64,000 nt of DNA from Thioclava sp. ES.031 (GTDB lineage Bacteria; Pseudomonadota; Alphaproteobacteria; Rhodobacterales; Rhodobacteraceae). A program made the translations under genes and the position numbers. The stretch's first letter is position 1, and every line of letters starts with the position of its first letter. A model generated the notes under the pieces. The model was not told the DNA's origin and made no database searches. It was given only the letters and a program-made list of their open reading frames with translations. The stretch spans positions 1,994,001 through 2,058,000 of the forward strand of contig NZ_PDJO01000001.1 in the NCBI RefSeq assembly GCF_002563775.1. Direction: 5' to 3'. Of this stretch, positions 19,156 through 28,343 are shown in pieces.

Positions 19156-19552
19156 GGCAAATGCCTCCGCGCCTCGCTTGGCCCCTATCTAGGCCGCGTT
19201 GCGGGGGGTGGTCAAATAGCAAACGTGCAAGGCGCATGTCGCGGCGAAAACCTAAGCCCCTTCCTCTTGGGTAAAATATCCCGGGGGGCTCCCGCAGGGA
19301 GCGGGGGCAGAGCCCCCTCTTTCGCTGTTGATTGTCGCGCTCCGGCGACAGGGGCAGCGCCCCCGTTGCCGCAGCCTACGCCGATCACCGAACGCTCACG
19401 CTGCATCCCATCCGCGTGCATCCGCGCGGGTCTCACCCAGTGGTGATGGCGCGTGAGCGGGACTGTCACCAATTTGCCAAACACCGTCCCTAGCGACAGG
19501 CCACGCGCCCCGTAACTCACGGGGAAGCTGCCATTTGAATGAGGGACTTTAC
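19156..19552. repeat. Intergenic region with dispersed repeat, copy B
   Basis: This 397-base gap between divergent trkA and the phosphoesterase gene holds no convincing gene. It contains the second copy of the dispersed repeat: AAAATATCCCGGGG at 19273-19286 preceded by CTTGGG, GGGGCAGCGCCCC at 19351-19363, and AGCCTAC just after. GC-rich inverted segments (GGGGGCTCCC... and GGGGGCAGAGCCCCC) lie between them. Promoters for the two flanking genes must be here but none stands out. Confidence 0.6.
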
Positions 19553-21187
19553 ATGACCGACACGCTCCGCCTCACCGGTGCCGTCAGCGCACTCGCGCTG
19601 GCTTGCGCCGCCGCGACCGCCCAAGCGGGCACCTCCGCCGCCGCCGACACCCAGACCGCCACCCCGATCAAGCATCTCGTGGTGATCTTTCAGGAAAACG
19701 TCTCCTTCGACCACTACTTCGCAACCTACCCGAACGCCGCGAACCCCAAGGGCGAGCCGCAATTCACCGCCGCGAAAGACACGCCCAAGGCTGATACGCT
19801 CGCAAGCGCCGGTCTGCTGAAGAACAACCCCAACAAGACCAATGCCGCCAATGGCGCGAATGCCGCCGCCCCGTTCCGGCTCGACCGGACGCAGGCCGCG
19901 ACTGCGGACCAGAACCACGGCTACACCGCCGAGCAGGCCGCGTTCCACGGTGGCAAGATGGATGCCTTCCCGGCCAATACCGGCAAGGGCACCAAGGGCG
20001 GCACCGGCGCCTTCGGCACCAAGGGTCAGGTGATGGGCTATTATGACGGCAACACCGTCACCGCGCTGTGGAACTACGCGCAAGCTTACGCGATGAACGA
20101 CAACGCCTTCTCGAGCACCTTCGGCCCCTCGACGCCCGGCGCGATCAACCTCGTCTCGGGCCAGACCAATGGCGCAGTGCTGCCCAAGGGCTACAAGCTC
20201 GCGGCCGATGGCACCTATGACAAGGGGCGCGTCGTGCCCGACGGCAATGGCGGCTGGACGATGATCTCGGATCTCGACCCGACCGGCGATGTCTGCTCGA
20301 ACCCGAAATACCCGACGACGCTGATGGGCGGCAAGAATATCGGCGATCTGCTGAACGCGAAACACGTCACCTGGGGCTGGTTCGAGGGCGGTTTCGATCT
20401 GACCGCGGTGAACGGCAACGGCACCACCGGCTGCGACCGCTCGTCGCTCTCGCAGGTGACCGGCGAGACCTCGAAGGACTACATCCCCCACCACGAGCCC
20501 TTCCAGTATTACAAATCGACCCAGAACCTCGATCACACCCGGCCCTCCTCGGTCGCTGCGATCGGCACCTCGGACGATGGCGGCGCGAACCACCAATATG
20601 ACAGCAAGGATTTCTACGCCGCGCTGAAGAACGGCAACCTGCCGGCGGTGACGTTCCTCAAGGCGTCCGCCTATCAGGATGGCCATGCGGGCTATTCCGA
20701 CCCGCTCGACGGGCAGGAATTCATCGTCAACGCGGTCAACGCGCTGCAGAAATCGAAGGACTGGAAGGACACCGCGATCGTCGTGACCTATGACGACTCC
20801 GATGGCTGGTATGACCACGCGATGGCGGTGGTGAACGGCTCGAACATCCCGGTCGCGGGCTATGACGTGCTCAATGGCGGCAAATGCGCCAGCGACAAGA
20901 CGCTGCCCGGTCTCGACGGCAAGCCGGCGCAGGGCCGTTGCGGCTACGGCACCCGCATCCCGATGCTGGTGATCTCGCCCTATGCAAAGAAGAACGCAGT
21001 GGATCACACGCTGGTCGATCAATCCTCGGTCACCAAGTTCATCGAGGATAACTGGCTGAACGGGCAGCGCATCGGCCAGGGCTCCTTCGACGCACAGGCG
21101 GGCAAGCTCAACGGCATGTTCGACTTCTCGAAAGCGGCCAATGGCAAGCTGATCCTCGACCCGGCCACCGGCACCCCGAAGGGCTGA
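19553..21187 (+). CDS. Secreted phosphoesterase (phospholipase C/acid phosphatase-like)
   Basis: A 544-residue protein of the alkaline-phosphatase-fold phosphoesterase family that includes bacterial phospholipase C and AcpA. A Sec signal peptide (about residues 1-25, ending near AQAG) precedes the metal and nucleophile region VVIFQENVSFDHYFATYP. TYDDSDGWYDH near residue 415 and PMLVISPYAKKN near residue 475 complete the site. It probably releases phosphate from organic phosphates or phospholipids in the periplasm or outside. Start set at 19553 behind GAGGGA. Overlaps nothing; the peroxidase gene follows after 4 bases. Confidence 0.85.
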   Translation: MTDTLRLTGAVSALALACAAATAQAGTSAAADTQTATPIKHLVVIFQENVSFDHYFATYPNAANPKGEPQFTAAKDTPKADTLASAGLLKNNPNKTNAANGANAAAPFRLDRTQAATADQNHGYTAEQAAFHGGKMDAFPANTGKGTKGGTGAFGTKGQVMGYYDGNTVTALWNYAQAYAMNDNAFSSTFGPSTPGAINLVSGQTNGAVLPKGYKLAADGTYDKGRVVPDGNGGWTMISDLDPTGDVCSNPKYPTTLMGGKNIGDLLNAKHVTWGWFEGGFDLTAVNGNGTTGCDRSSLSQVTGETSKDYIPHHEPFQYYKSTQNLDHTRPSSVAAIGTSDDGGANHQYDSKDFYAALKNGNLPAVTFLKASAYQDGHAGYSDPLDGQEFIVNAVNALQKSKDWKDTAIVVTYDDSDGWYDHAMAVVNGSNIPVAGYDVLNGGKCASDKTLPGLDGKPAQGRCGYGTRIPMLVISPYAKKNAVDHTLVDQSSVTKFIEDNWLNGQRIGQGSFDAQAGKLNGMFDFSKAANGKLILDPATGTPKG

Positions 21188-21191
21188 GGCG

Positions 21192-22571
21192 ATGAGATTG
21201 CCGAACCTACGATTGATCACTCCCAAGACGATCCGTTCGGCAGAGGGGGCCGCGAGCATCACGCTCGCGGCCTTCCTTTCGGCCGCCTCCGTCGGAGCGG
21301 CGTCCGGCCCTGCGCCGGATGCGCCCCCTCAGGGCGATGCCGATCTGAGCGCCGTGGCCGCGATCGGCAAGGCGCTGTTTTCCGACCCCACGCTGTCAGC
21401 CAGTGGCCAGATGAGCTGCGCGAGCTGCCACGACCCGAAAAATCACTTCGCCCCCACCAATGCCCGCGCGGTGCAGCTTGGCGGGCCGCATCTCGACCTG
21501 CCCGGGCTGCGCGCGGTGCCCTCGCTTACCTATAGGCGCCAGACGCCGCCCTTCACCTTCGGCGTGCTCGACCCGACCTCGGAGGCGGGCGAAGCCGCGC
21601 CGCTCGCGGTCGCACAGCAAGGGGCGGGCGCGAAAGAGACCGCAGGGCCAAGCGCACCTACACAGCCCGCGCCGCGAAAAACCGCTGGCGCGCCCCCAGC
21701 CGCGAGCCCGGTGCCGCGCGGTGGTCTGTTCTGGGACGGACGCGCGGACACGCTACAAGAGCAGGCGCTGGCCGTCCTCTTCACCCATTTCGAGATGGCA
21801 GAGCCCGACCGCGCCACCCTCGCCGCGACCCTGCGCGCGCGCTACGGCGACCGTTTCGCGCAGCTCTTCGGCGCTTCCGTGCGCGACGACGACAAGATGC
21901 TGATCGACGAGGCCGCCTTCGCGCTGTCGCGCTACCAGACCGAGGCGGTGGAATTTCACCCCTATACCAGCAAATACGATGCCGTTCTCGCAGGCGAGGC
22001 GCAGCTGTCGCCCGCAGAAGCGCGCGGGCGGGCACTCTTCGACGATCCGAAGAAAGGCAATTGTGCGGCTTGCCATCTCGACACGCGGTCCGCCGATGGT
22101 CGCCCGCCGCAATTCACGGATTACGAATACGAGGCGCTCGGCGTGCCGCGCAACCCGGCGATCCCGGCCAATGCCGATCCGCATTATGTCGATCTCGGCC
22201 TGTGCGGCCCGCTGCGCCACGACGCGATTTCCGCGCAGCCCGGCAATTGCGGGATGTTCAAGACGCCGAGCCTGCGCAACGTCGCGACCCGGCACGTATT
22301 CTTCCACAACGGCGTCTATACGAGCCTGAAACAGGTGCTGCGCTTTTACGCCAAGCGCGACAGCGACCCGCGCGCGATCTACCCCATACGCGACGATCAG
22401 GTGGAGCGGTTCGACGATCTGCCCGCTCGGTATCAGGGAAATATCGACCGCACCGATGCGCCGTTCGGACGCGCACCCGAGGACGGCGACGCGCTTACCG
22501 AGGCCGAACAGGCGGATATCATCGCCTTCCTCCAAACGCTCACCGACGGCTACTCGCCTTCAGATGAGTGA
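21192..22571 (+). CDS. Di-heme cytochrome c peroxidase/MauG-family protein
   Basis: A 459-residue exported protein with two c-type heme sites, C76-A-S-C79-H80 and C291-A-A-C294-H295. An N-terminal hydrophobic segment (ITLAAFLSAASVGAAS) should direct it to the periplasm. Between the hemes lies a proline- and alanine-rich insert (about residues 135-175) absent from compact peroxidases. The family reduces hydrogen peroxide or oxidises protein side chains. Tightly coupled to the phosphoesterase gene (4-base gap), a pairing whose logic is unclear. Confidence 0.87.
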   Translation: MRLPNLRLITPKTIRSAEGAASITLAAFLSAASVGAASGPAPDAPPQGDADLSAVAAIGKALFSDPTLSASGQMSCASCHDPKNHFAPTNARAVQLGGPHLDLPGLRAVPSLTYRRQTPPFTFGVLDPTSEAGEAAPLAVAQQGAGAKETAGPSAPTQPAPRKTAGAPPAASPVPRGGLFWDGRADTLQEQALAVLFTHFEMAEPDRATLAATLRARYGDRFAQLFGASVRDDDKMLIDEAAFALSRYQTEAVEFHPYTSKYDAVLAGEAQLSPAEARGRALFDDPKKGNCAACHLDTRSADGRPPQFTDYEYEALGVPRNPAIPANADPHYVDLGLCGPLRHDAISAQPGNCGMFKTPSLRNVATRHVFFHNGVYTSLKQVLRFYAKRDSDPRAIYPIRDDQVERFDDLPARYQGNIDRTDAPFGRAPEDGDALTEAEQADIIAFLQTLTDGYSPSDE

Positions 22572-22652
22572 CTTGGGTCAAGGTTGATTGCCGTTTCGAT
22601 CCGGCGGGCGACTGCGGCGGAAAAAATCGGTCGGCCTAGGCCCCCTGCCCGC

Positions 22653-23744
22653 TCACCGGAACAGAACCAGCGCCCCGGGCGACCATGCGACGCGGGTGCG
22701 GGTGCCGACCTCCAGCACGGGACGCCCGAAGACGTTGCGCATCGAAATGCGGACCGGTTTTTCAGTGCCGTCGAGGCGCACGTCGTAATAGGTCATGTCG
22801 CCGTAATAGACGACCTCGTCGATCGTGCCGGGTGCTTCGCGGTCCGAGGCCTGTTGACCTTCATAAAGGAGCGTTAGGGTTTCCGGACGGAAGCCCACCG
22901 CCGCACCATCGCCTGCGGGCGCGCTCGAGATCTGACTTTGTGCGACCTCCAGCCGGCCAAGACCCGCCACCTCTGCCGTGACCGCATCGCCCGGCCCGTC
23001 CGTCACTGTCGCGGGCAGGAAATTCATCACCCCGATGAAATCGGCGACGCGCCGCGAATTGGGCCGACCATAGAGCACTTCGGGGTCGGCAAGCTGGGCG
23101 ATCTCGCCCTCGAACATCACCGCGATCCGGTCCGACATGACCAGCGCCTCTTCCTGATCGTGGGTCACCAGAACGAAGGTGATCCCGACCTCGCGCTGCA
23201 GCTTGATCAGCTCGACCTGCATCTGCTCGCGTATCTTGCGGTCGAGCGCGGAGAGCGGCTCGTCGAGCAGCAAAACCTTGGGCTTCAGGATCAGCGCGCG
23301 GGCCAGTGCGACGCGCTGGCGCTGCCCGCCCGAGAGCGCATGGGCCGCGCGGGCGCCGTAGCCGGAAAGCCCCACCATCTCGAGCGATTCCTCGACCAGC
23401 TTGGCCTTCTCCGATTTCGAGCGCGGATCGCGGCGCAGGCCGAAGCCCACATTCTCGGCCACGCTCAGATGCGGGAAGATCGCGTAGGACTGGAACACCA
23501 TGTTCGTGGGGCGCTTGTTCGGCGGCACGCCCACCATCGTCTTGCCGTCGATCAGCACCGCGCCTTCCGAAATCTCCTCGAACCCCGCGATGGTGCGCAG
23601 CAGCGTGGTCTTGCCACAGCCCGACGGACCGAGAAGCGAGAAGAACTCGCCCGCGCGGATCTCGGCGGTGATGCCGCGCAATGCGTGATAATCGCCGTAA
23701 TATTTATGAACGTCCTGAAAGGCGATCATCGGTTTATCGGTCAC
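22653..23744 (-). CDS. ABC transporter ATPase, PotA-type
   Basis: A 363-residue ATPase of the spermidine/putrescine (CUT1-like) importer class. Walker A is GPSGCGKTT, the signature is LSGGQRQRVALARAL and Walker B is LLLDEPLSALD. A C-terminal TOBE-like domain follows from about residue 280. It energises the two permeases encoded just upstream; its start overlaps the second permease stop by 4 bases. The substrate could be a polyamine, an amino acid or iron, since PotA-like ATPases serve several substrates. Confidence 0.88.
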   Translation of the reverse strand: MTDKPMIAFQDVHKYYGDYHALRGITAEIRAGEFFSLLGPSGCGKTTLLRTIAGFEEISEGAVLIDGKTMVGVPPNKRPTNMVFQSYAIFPHLSVAENVGFGLRRDPRSKSEKAKLVEESLEMVGLSGYGARAAHALSGGQRQRVALARALILKPKVLLLDEPLSALDRKIREQMQVELIKLQREVGITFVLVTHDQEEALVMSDRIAVMFEGEIAQLADPEVLYGRPNSRRVADFIGVMNFLPATVTDGPGDAVTAEVAGLGRLEVAQSQISSAPAGDGAAVGFRPETLTLLYEGQQASDREAPGTIDEVVYYGDMTYYDVRLDGTEKPVRISMRNVFGRPVLEVGTRTRVAWSPGALVLFR

Positions 23745-24550
23745 AGGAAACCTCCGGTATCCTTGGCGCCGGTCCGTTTGACCCCGCGCCGGCGGAAGAA
23801 TTCGGCCACGCTCAGAAGCAGGATCGAGGCCGCGACGAGGCAGGTGCCAAGCGCCATGATGACCGGGATCGCTGACGGGAAACGCAGCTGGGAAAAGATA
23901 TAGGTGGGCAGCGTGGGCTGGTTGCCCGCGAGGAAGAAGGCCACGATGAACTCGTCCAGAGAGATCGTGAAGGAGATCAGGAAGGCCGAGATGATGCCCG
24001 GCATCACCAGCGGCAGCACGATCAGGCGGAAGGTGGACATCCGCGTCTCGCCTAGATCGACCGCCGCTTCTTCCAGCGACTGATCCAGCGTCGCGAAAGC
24101 CGTTTGCAGCACCGCGATCGCATAGGGCAGCGAGATGATCACGTGGCCCAAGATCACCGTCGCGATCGACAGGTTCACCTTCAGCACTTCGAGCATCACC
24201 AAGAGCAGCGACATCCCCATCAGGATATCGGGCAGCACCATCGGCAGCAGGATCAGCCCCATGATCCCGCCCTTGCCCTTGAAGCGATAGCGCGTCGAGG
24301 CACGCGCGGCGAAGACCGCGAGGATCGTGGCGCCGGCGGAAGAGGTCAGCGCGATGATCAGCGAATTCGACAGCGCGTGGCGCAGCGTGTCGTTCTCGGC
24401 CATCTTCGCGAACCAGTCGGTCGTGAAGCCCTTCAGCGGAAAGGCGATGATCGTGCCGTCATTGAAGGCAAACAGCGGCAGCAGGAAGATCGGCGCATAG
24501 AGGAAGATCAGGTAAGCGATCGCGTAGATCTTGAGGGACGGGATTTTCAT
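23741..24550 (-). CDS. ABC transporter permease, PotC-type
   Basis: A 269-residue inner-membrane permease with about six hydrophobic segments. The EAA-type cytoplasmic loop near residue 160 (LEEAAVDLGETRMSTFRLIVLP) contacts the ATPase. It begins 7 bases after the first permease. The conserved order permease-permease-ATPase is that of PotBCA operons, but no periplasmic binding-protein gene is adjacent, so this importer lacks its usual substrate receptor here. Confidence 0.88.
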   Translation of the reverse strand: MKIPSLKIYAIAYLIFLYAPIFLLPLFAFNDGTIIAFPLKGFTTDWFAKMAENDTLRHALSNSLIIALTSSAGATILAVFAARASTRYRFKGKGGIMGLILLPMVLPDILMGMSLLLVMLEVLKVNLSIATVILGHVIISLPYAIAVLQTAFATLDQSLEEAAVDLGETRMSTFRLIVLPLVMPGIISAFLISFTISLDEFIVAFFLAGNQPTLPTYIFSQLRFPSAIPVIMALGTCLVAASILLLSVAEFFRRRGVKRTGAKDTGGFL

Positions 24551-24557
24551 GCGCGGC

Positions 24558-25454
24558 TCACTTTCCGGCCTTCAGGAAACGGCGGTTGAGCCAGAGGAAC
24601 ACCAGAGACAGCGCGGCGACCACAAGAAGCGAACTGACCGCGATGGCCGAGCCCATGGGCCGGTTGTCCAGGGGCAGCATCTGCGCCTGAATGAGGTTCG
24701 CGACCATCGGCATCTTGCCGCCCCCGATCAGCTCGGGCGTGACGTAATCGCCCACCGTCGGGATGAAGACGATCAAGGTCGCGGCCACCACGCCGGGCAT
24801 CGCCAAGGGCAGCGTCACGCGCAGGAAGGTGCGCCAGCGGCTCTCGCCCAGATCCTGCCCCGCCTCCAGCAGCGAGCGGTCGATCTTCTCGAGGCTCACG
24901 AAGATCGGCAGGATCGCGAAAGGCGCATAGGCATGGGCCAGCGTCAGCGCAATCGCCCCAACCGAATTGAGCATCTGCAGCGGATCCGCGACCAGCCCGT
25001 TCGGCCCGATGATCCCGATCCCCTCCAGCGCCGAATTGATCACGCCGTTATAGCCAAGGATCACCTTCCACAGGAACACGCGGATCAGGTAGGACGTCCA
25101 GAAGGGAATCGTGATCAGAAATATCCAGCGCGCCTTGCGGTTCGGCGCCAGACCGAAGCTCAGATAATAGGCAATCGGGAAGGCCAGCGCGACCGTGACC
25201 AGCGTCACCAGCCCCGCCACCAAGAGCGAGCGGACCAGAATCACGCGAAAGATGGGATCGGTCCATGTCGCGATGTAATTCTGGACGGTGAATTTATGCA
25301 CCACCGTCAGATAGCCGTCCTGGAAGAAGGAATAGGCAAGGATCGTGACCAGCGGCGCGGCCAGTAAAAGAACGGCATAGAGGAAGGGCGGCGAGATCAG
25401 CGCATAGCCCTGCGCGGACTCGCTGCGCAGCCAGCTCTCCCCTTTACCCGCCAT
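24558..25454 (-). CDS. ABC transporter permease, PotB-type
   Basis: A 298-residue inner-membrane permease with six predicted helices and an EAA loop (LLEAGQDLGESRWRTFLRV) near residue 195. First gene of the three-gene importer operon; about 160 bases separate it from the upstream MocR-type regulator gene in the same direction. A hairpin in that gap (GGTGCC/GGCACC, near 25593-25610) could end the regulator transcript, so the importer may have its own promoter. Confidence 0.88.
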   Translation of the reverse strand: MAGKGESWLRSESAQGYALISPPFLYAVLLLAAPLVTILAYSFFQDGYLTVVHKFTVQNYIATWTDPIFRVILVRSLLVAGLVTLVTVALAFPIAYYLSFGLAPNRKARWIFLITIPFWTSYLIRVFLWKVILGYNGVINSALEGIGIIGPNGLVADPLQMLNSVGAIALTLAHAYAPFAILPIFVSLEKIDRSLLEAGQDLGESRWRTFLRVTLPLAMPGVVAATLIVFIPTVGDYVTPELIGGGKMPMVANLIQAQMLPLDNRPMGSAIAVSSLLVVAALSLVFLWLNRRFLKAGK

Positions 25455-25614
25455 CCATCTCTCCCGATTTGCACCCGTCTCGGGCGTCGTTGGATGTCAC
25501 GAAAGCACAAGGTCGCGGGCGTGAAAAGAGGGCAACCGCCCCCGCACGCGTAAGGGCAAGGCAGGTGCTGTAAATTTGTGCAGCGCGACCGGGTGCCGGG
25601 TCTGGCACCGAACG

Positions 25615-27033
25615 TCAGACCGGCAGATCGTCGGGCATCCGCTCCAGCAGCCCCGTCAGCGTGCGCAGAGCCGAGCGGAAGCGCTCCTCCGGCACCGAGC
25701 CTGCCATCGCGATGCGCACCGCGTTGGGCGCCTGCCCGTCCTGCACCACATATTCGTCGGCCGAGCGCAGCAGCACGCCTTCCATCTCGGCCATGCGCGC
25801 GAAGGTGGAGCCGCGCCAGCCCATCGGCAGTTTCAACCAGAGGAAGCTCAGCCCCGGCAGCCAGTTGAAATCCTGACCCGCCAGCGATTGCACCGTCATC
25901 TGCAGCCGCCGCCCCATCTCCTCCTGCGCGGCGTAACGCAGGCGCATCGCCTCGCCGCTCTCGAACAGGAGAGCGACCATGTCGGTGATCGGACGCGCGA
26001 GGCCGAAGAAGCTGTGCTGGGCGGCCAGCCGCCCCACCTCGCCCATGCCCTCGGGCGCGGCCACAATGCCGAAACGCATCCCCGCCGAGATCGTCTTCGA
26101 CAGCGAGGTGACATGCCAGCTGCGCTCGGGTGCGATGACGCGGAAGCTTGGCAGACCGGTGACCGGCGCGGTGTAGCAATCGTCCTCGATGATCTGCAGA
26201 TCGTGGCGGCGCGCGACCTCGGCCAGCGCTTCGCGGCGCGCCGCGTCCATCCGTCCCGCCGTGGGGTTCTGCGCATCGGGCGTGATGCAGACGATCTGGC
26301 CACCATGTTTGCGACAGGCCGCGTCGAGCGCATCGGGGATCATCCCCTGCGCATCGATCGCGACCGGATGCACCTCGGCCCGGTTGAGCCGTGCGGCGTG
26401 CCGGAAACCGGGATAGGCCAACTCTTCGATATAGACGCCGGGGCGGTCACCGCGCAGGCAGGTCTGCATCACGAGGTTGATCCCGTTCTGCCCGCCATGG
26501 GTCAGCACGAGATCGTCGGCATTGAGCTCCGACGCGAGCGAGCAATCTTTCGGGAACCAGTCCATCACCGCCTCGCGGCAATAGGCGTCGCGGCGCAGGC
26601 CAGGATATTGCAGATAGGTCTTGCCGATGTCGCGGGCGGCTTCGGTCATCGCCCATTGTAACGCTTTTGTCTGGCCGACATCGGGCAATTGTGGCGATCT
26701 CAGATTGACCAGATCGTCCGGGGTGGCGTCGACATCCTCTCCGGTATGGCGATAGAGCGGCTCGCGGGGACCGAGTCGCTGCGTTTGTGTCGATACAAAG
26801 GTACCGCGCCCGACCTTGGCCTCCAGCAACCCCTCCTGCGTGGCGATCTGATACCCCCGCGCCACGGTGCCGGGCGTGACCCCCAAAGACCATGCCAAGT
26901 CCCTGACTGTAGGTAGTTTTGTGCCCGGCTTGAGATCGCCACGGCGGATCCCTTCGCGCAGCGCGCGGACCAGCGCGAGATATTTCGGGCCGGAGATATG
27001 GGCGAGTTCGGGAGACCAGCTTGTATCAGTCAC
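25615..27033 (-). CDS. MocR-type (GntR/aminotransferase) transcription regulator
   Basis: A 472-residue fusion of an N-terminal GntR winged helix (residues about 15-80, GTKLPTVRDLAWSLGVTPGTVARGY) and a fold-I aminotransferase domain. The PLP lysine is in SLSKTISAGMRFG. MocR regulators use PLP as a sensing cofactor for amines, amino acids or vitamin B6. The start is a GTG at 27033, the first codon giving a full winged helix. It may control itself, the divergent DUF1127 gene or the Pot-type importer downstream; the effector is unknown. Confidence 0.9.
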   Translation of the reverse strand: MTDTSWSPELAHISGPKYLALVRALREGIRRGDLKPGTKLPTVRDLAWSLGVTPGTVARGYQIATQEGLLEAKVGRGTFVSTQTQRLGPREPLYRHTGEDVDATPDDLVNLRSPQLPDVGQTKALQWAMTEAARDIGKTYLQYPGLRRDAYCREAVMDWFPKDCSLASELNADDLVLTHGGQNGINLVMQTCLRGDRPGVYIEELAYPGFRHAARLNRAEVHPVAIDAQGMIPDALDAACRKHGGQIVCITPDAQNPTAGRMDAARREALAEVARRHDLQIIEDDCYTAPVTGLPSFRVIAPERSWHVTSLSKTISAGMRFGIVAAPEGMGEVGRLAAQHSFFGLARPITDMVALLFESGEAMRLRYAAQEEMGRRLQMTVQSLAGQDFNWLPGLSFLWLKLPMGWRGSTFARMAEMEGVLLRSADEYVVQDGQAPNAVRIAMAGSVPEERFRSALRTLTGLLERMPDDLPV

Positions 27034-27101
27034 AATATTTCTCTGGTTGCCTAAAAGGAGTCATTGTATCCCTTCTATAGCAACAAAGATCACATTGTAT
27101 C
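27021..27101. promoter_or_regulatory. Three TTGTATC repeats between the MocR-type and DUF1127 genes
   Basis: TTGTATC occurs in the same orientation at 27021-27027, 27064-27070 and 27095-27101. The last two belong to a longer match CATTGTATC (27062-27070 and 27093-27101), exactly 31 bases apart, about three helical turns. The first lies just inside the regulator gene. Direct repeats spaced by about three turns are the type of operator known for the MocR protein GabR. The third copy also forms GTATCAATAC. Confidence 0.5.
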
Positions 27102-27120
27102 AATACAGAAAGGCATCGCA

Positions 27121-27309
27121 ATGTTTACCCTGTCGCGGACCCGTCCCGTTCCCGCCCGTCATGGCCGTCTGGGCCTGATCGCGCGCGTTGCGCGCGTCCT
27201 CGAAACTCGCCGCACGCGGATGGCGCTGGGGAAACTCGATGACCATCTGCTCGAAGATATCGGAGTTAGCCGGGAGATTGCCCGGCAAGAAGGGCGCCGC
27301 TTCCTGTGA
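27121..27309 (+). CDS. DUF1127 small protein
   Basis: A 62-residue arginine-rich protein ending with the DUF1127 pattern LGKLDDHLLEDIGVSREIARQEG. DUF1127 proteins are small, often stress-induced and linked to RNA turnover and phosphate or carbon responses in alphaproteobacteria. Start set at the ATG of MFTLSRT; the upstream in-frame ATG at 27064 lies inside the operator-like repeats. Divergent from the MocR-type regulator and followed by a strong terminator, so it is a single-gene transcript. Confidence 0.85.
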   Translation: MFTLSRTRPVPARHGRLGLIARVARVLETRRTRMALGKLDDHLLEDIGVSREIARQEGRRFL

Positions 27310-27352
27310 CGCGAACGATCCGGGCAATTCCCCTGACCGGAATCGTCTTTTG

Positions 27353-27380
27353 GCCGGGCCTCAGCGCCCGGCTCTTTTTT
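27353..27380 (+). terminator. Rho-independent terminator of the DUF1127 gene
   Basis: GCCGGGC (27353-27359) pairs with GCCCGGC (27366-27372) across 6 bases, followed by TCTTTTTT. A textbook intrinsic terminator 44 bases after the DUF1127 stop. Confidence 0.9.
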
Positions 27381-27396
27381 GCCGTTTAATGGAAGC

Positions 27397-28134
27397 TCAC
27401 TCGCTGGACTGCATCTCGGCCGGTGCGGCACCCGCATCGCGCCGTGACAGATCCGGGCGCAGCGACAGCAACTCCGCCCGCTGCGCCGCATCGAAGCCCG
27501 CCAGCATGGCGGTCTCGGGCCGGAAACTCTCAACCCACACCCCTTCGCAAAGCAGCATCTCCGGCGCATCGAGCAGCAGCTGCAGATAGCGCACGCCGTC
27601 ATCACCCCTGTCGGCCTCGACCCCGTCCAACCCGACAAGCTCTTGTGCTATCACGACATTTCCGCGCAGCGGCGCGAGCAACCGGTGATTGGGCGAGACG
27701 CGCAGATCCTGCGCGGGATGCCCTTCGCCAAGCGCGCCCGCGCGGATGCACACCGGGCGCAGCAGCGGATTGAGCGCGAGATCGGTCGCGGTGAAGACCC
27801 GCGATCCGACCCAGCGCAGCGCCTGAATGCCGGACTCTCGGGTCACAAGCCGCGCGCCGGGGCGCAGATCGCCCGCCGCGACGCCACCGGCCTCGGTCGC
27901 CACGCGCGTCTCGGGTGTCACACAGGGAATGGCCGCGCGAAACGCCGCGATGGAGCCGGAAAACACCGTCTCGCCCGCCGCGTCATAGCCACTGATATGA
28001 CCGTCGGTCTCGTCATGACTGTCGAATTCCAGACGCAACGCCTCGGTGCGCGCCATCGCGGTGCATCGCAGCCCCTGGGCCGGCGATTGCGCCAAAATCT
28101 CCGCGATATCCTTTGCGCGCATGCTCCGCGTCAT
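27397..28134 (-). CDS. Hint-domain protein
   Basis: A 245-residue protein with an intein-like Hint domain. The first catalytic-type cysteine is C71 in IPCVTPETRVAT, and the conserved histidine is H150 in VSPNHRLLAP. The N-terminal 70 residues match no family I recognise and no RTX repeats are present. It resembles the C-terminal third of the large protein encoded 209 bases upstream on the same strand. Start at 28134 chosen because GGGAGG lies 11 bases upstream; an upstream in-frame codon at 28176 has no such site. Self-processing is possible but unproven. Confidence 0.8.
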   Translation of the reverse strand: MTRSMRAKDIAEILAQSPAQGLRCTAMARTEALRLEFDSHDETDGHISGYDAAGETVFSGSIAAFRAAIPCVTPETRVATEAGGVAAGDLRPGARLVTRESGIQALRWVGSRVFTATDLALNPLLRPVCIRAGALGEGHPAQDLRVSPNHRLLAPLRGNVVIAQELVGLDGVEADRGDDGVRYLQLLLDAPEMLLCEGVWVESFRPETAMLAGFDAAQRAELLSLRPDLSRRDAGAAPAEMQSSE

Positions 28135-28343
28135 CCGATCCTGCTGCCTCCCAACAGTCGAGATCCAGAATGACACGATAGCGACAAAACTCTAAGGCGA
28201 AAACGTGTTTTGCCACTTCTACGTGCGGGGTAGCGGAAACGCAGTGTTCGTTTGGCGGAAACAACACGCGAGCGGCGCGTCCGGAGACACCCCGGACGCG
28301 GTCGCTATTTTCGCTCTGGCGCGGGCCCGATGGCGCGCGCGGG

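Noticed and set aside
16060..19446. A 1128-codon open frame on the plus strand
   Set aside because: Antisense to trkH and trkA, with no domain similarity; low stop frequency follows from GC-rich codon use of the real genes.
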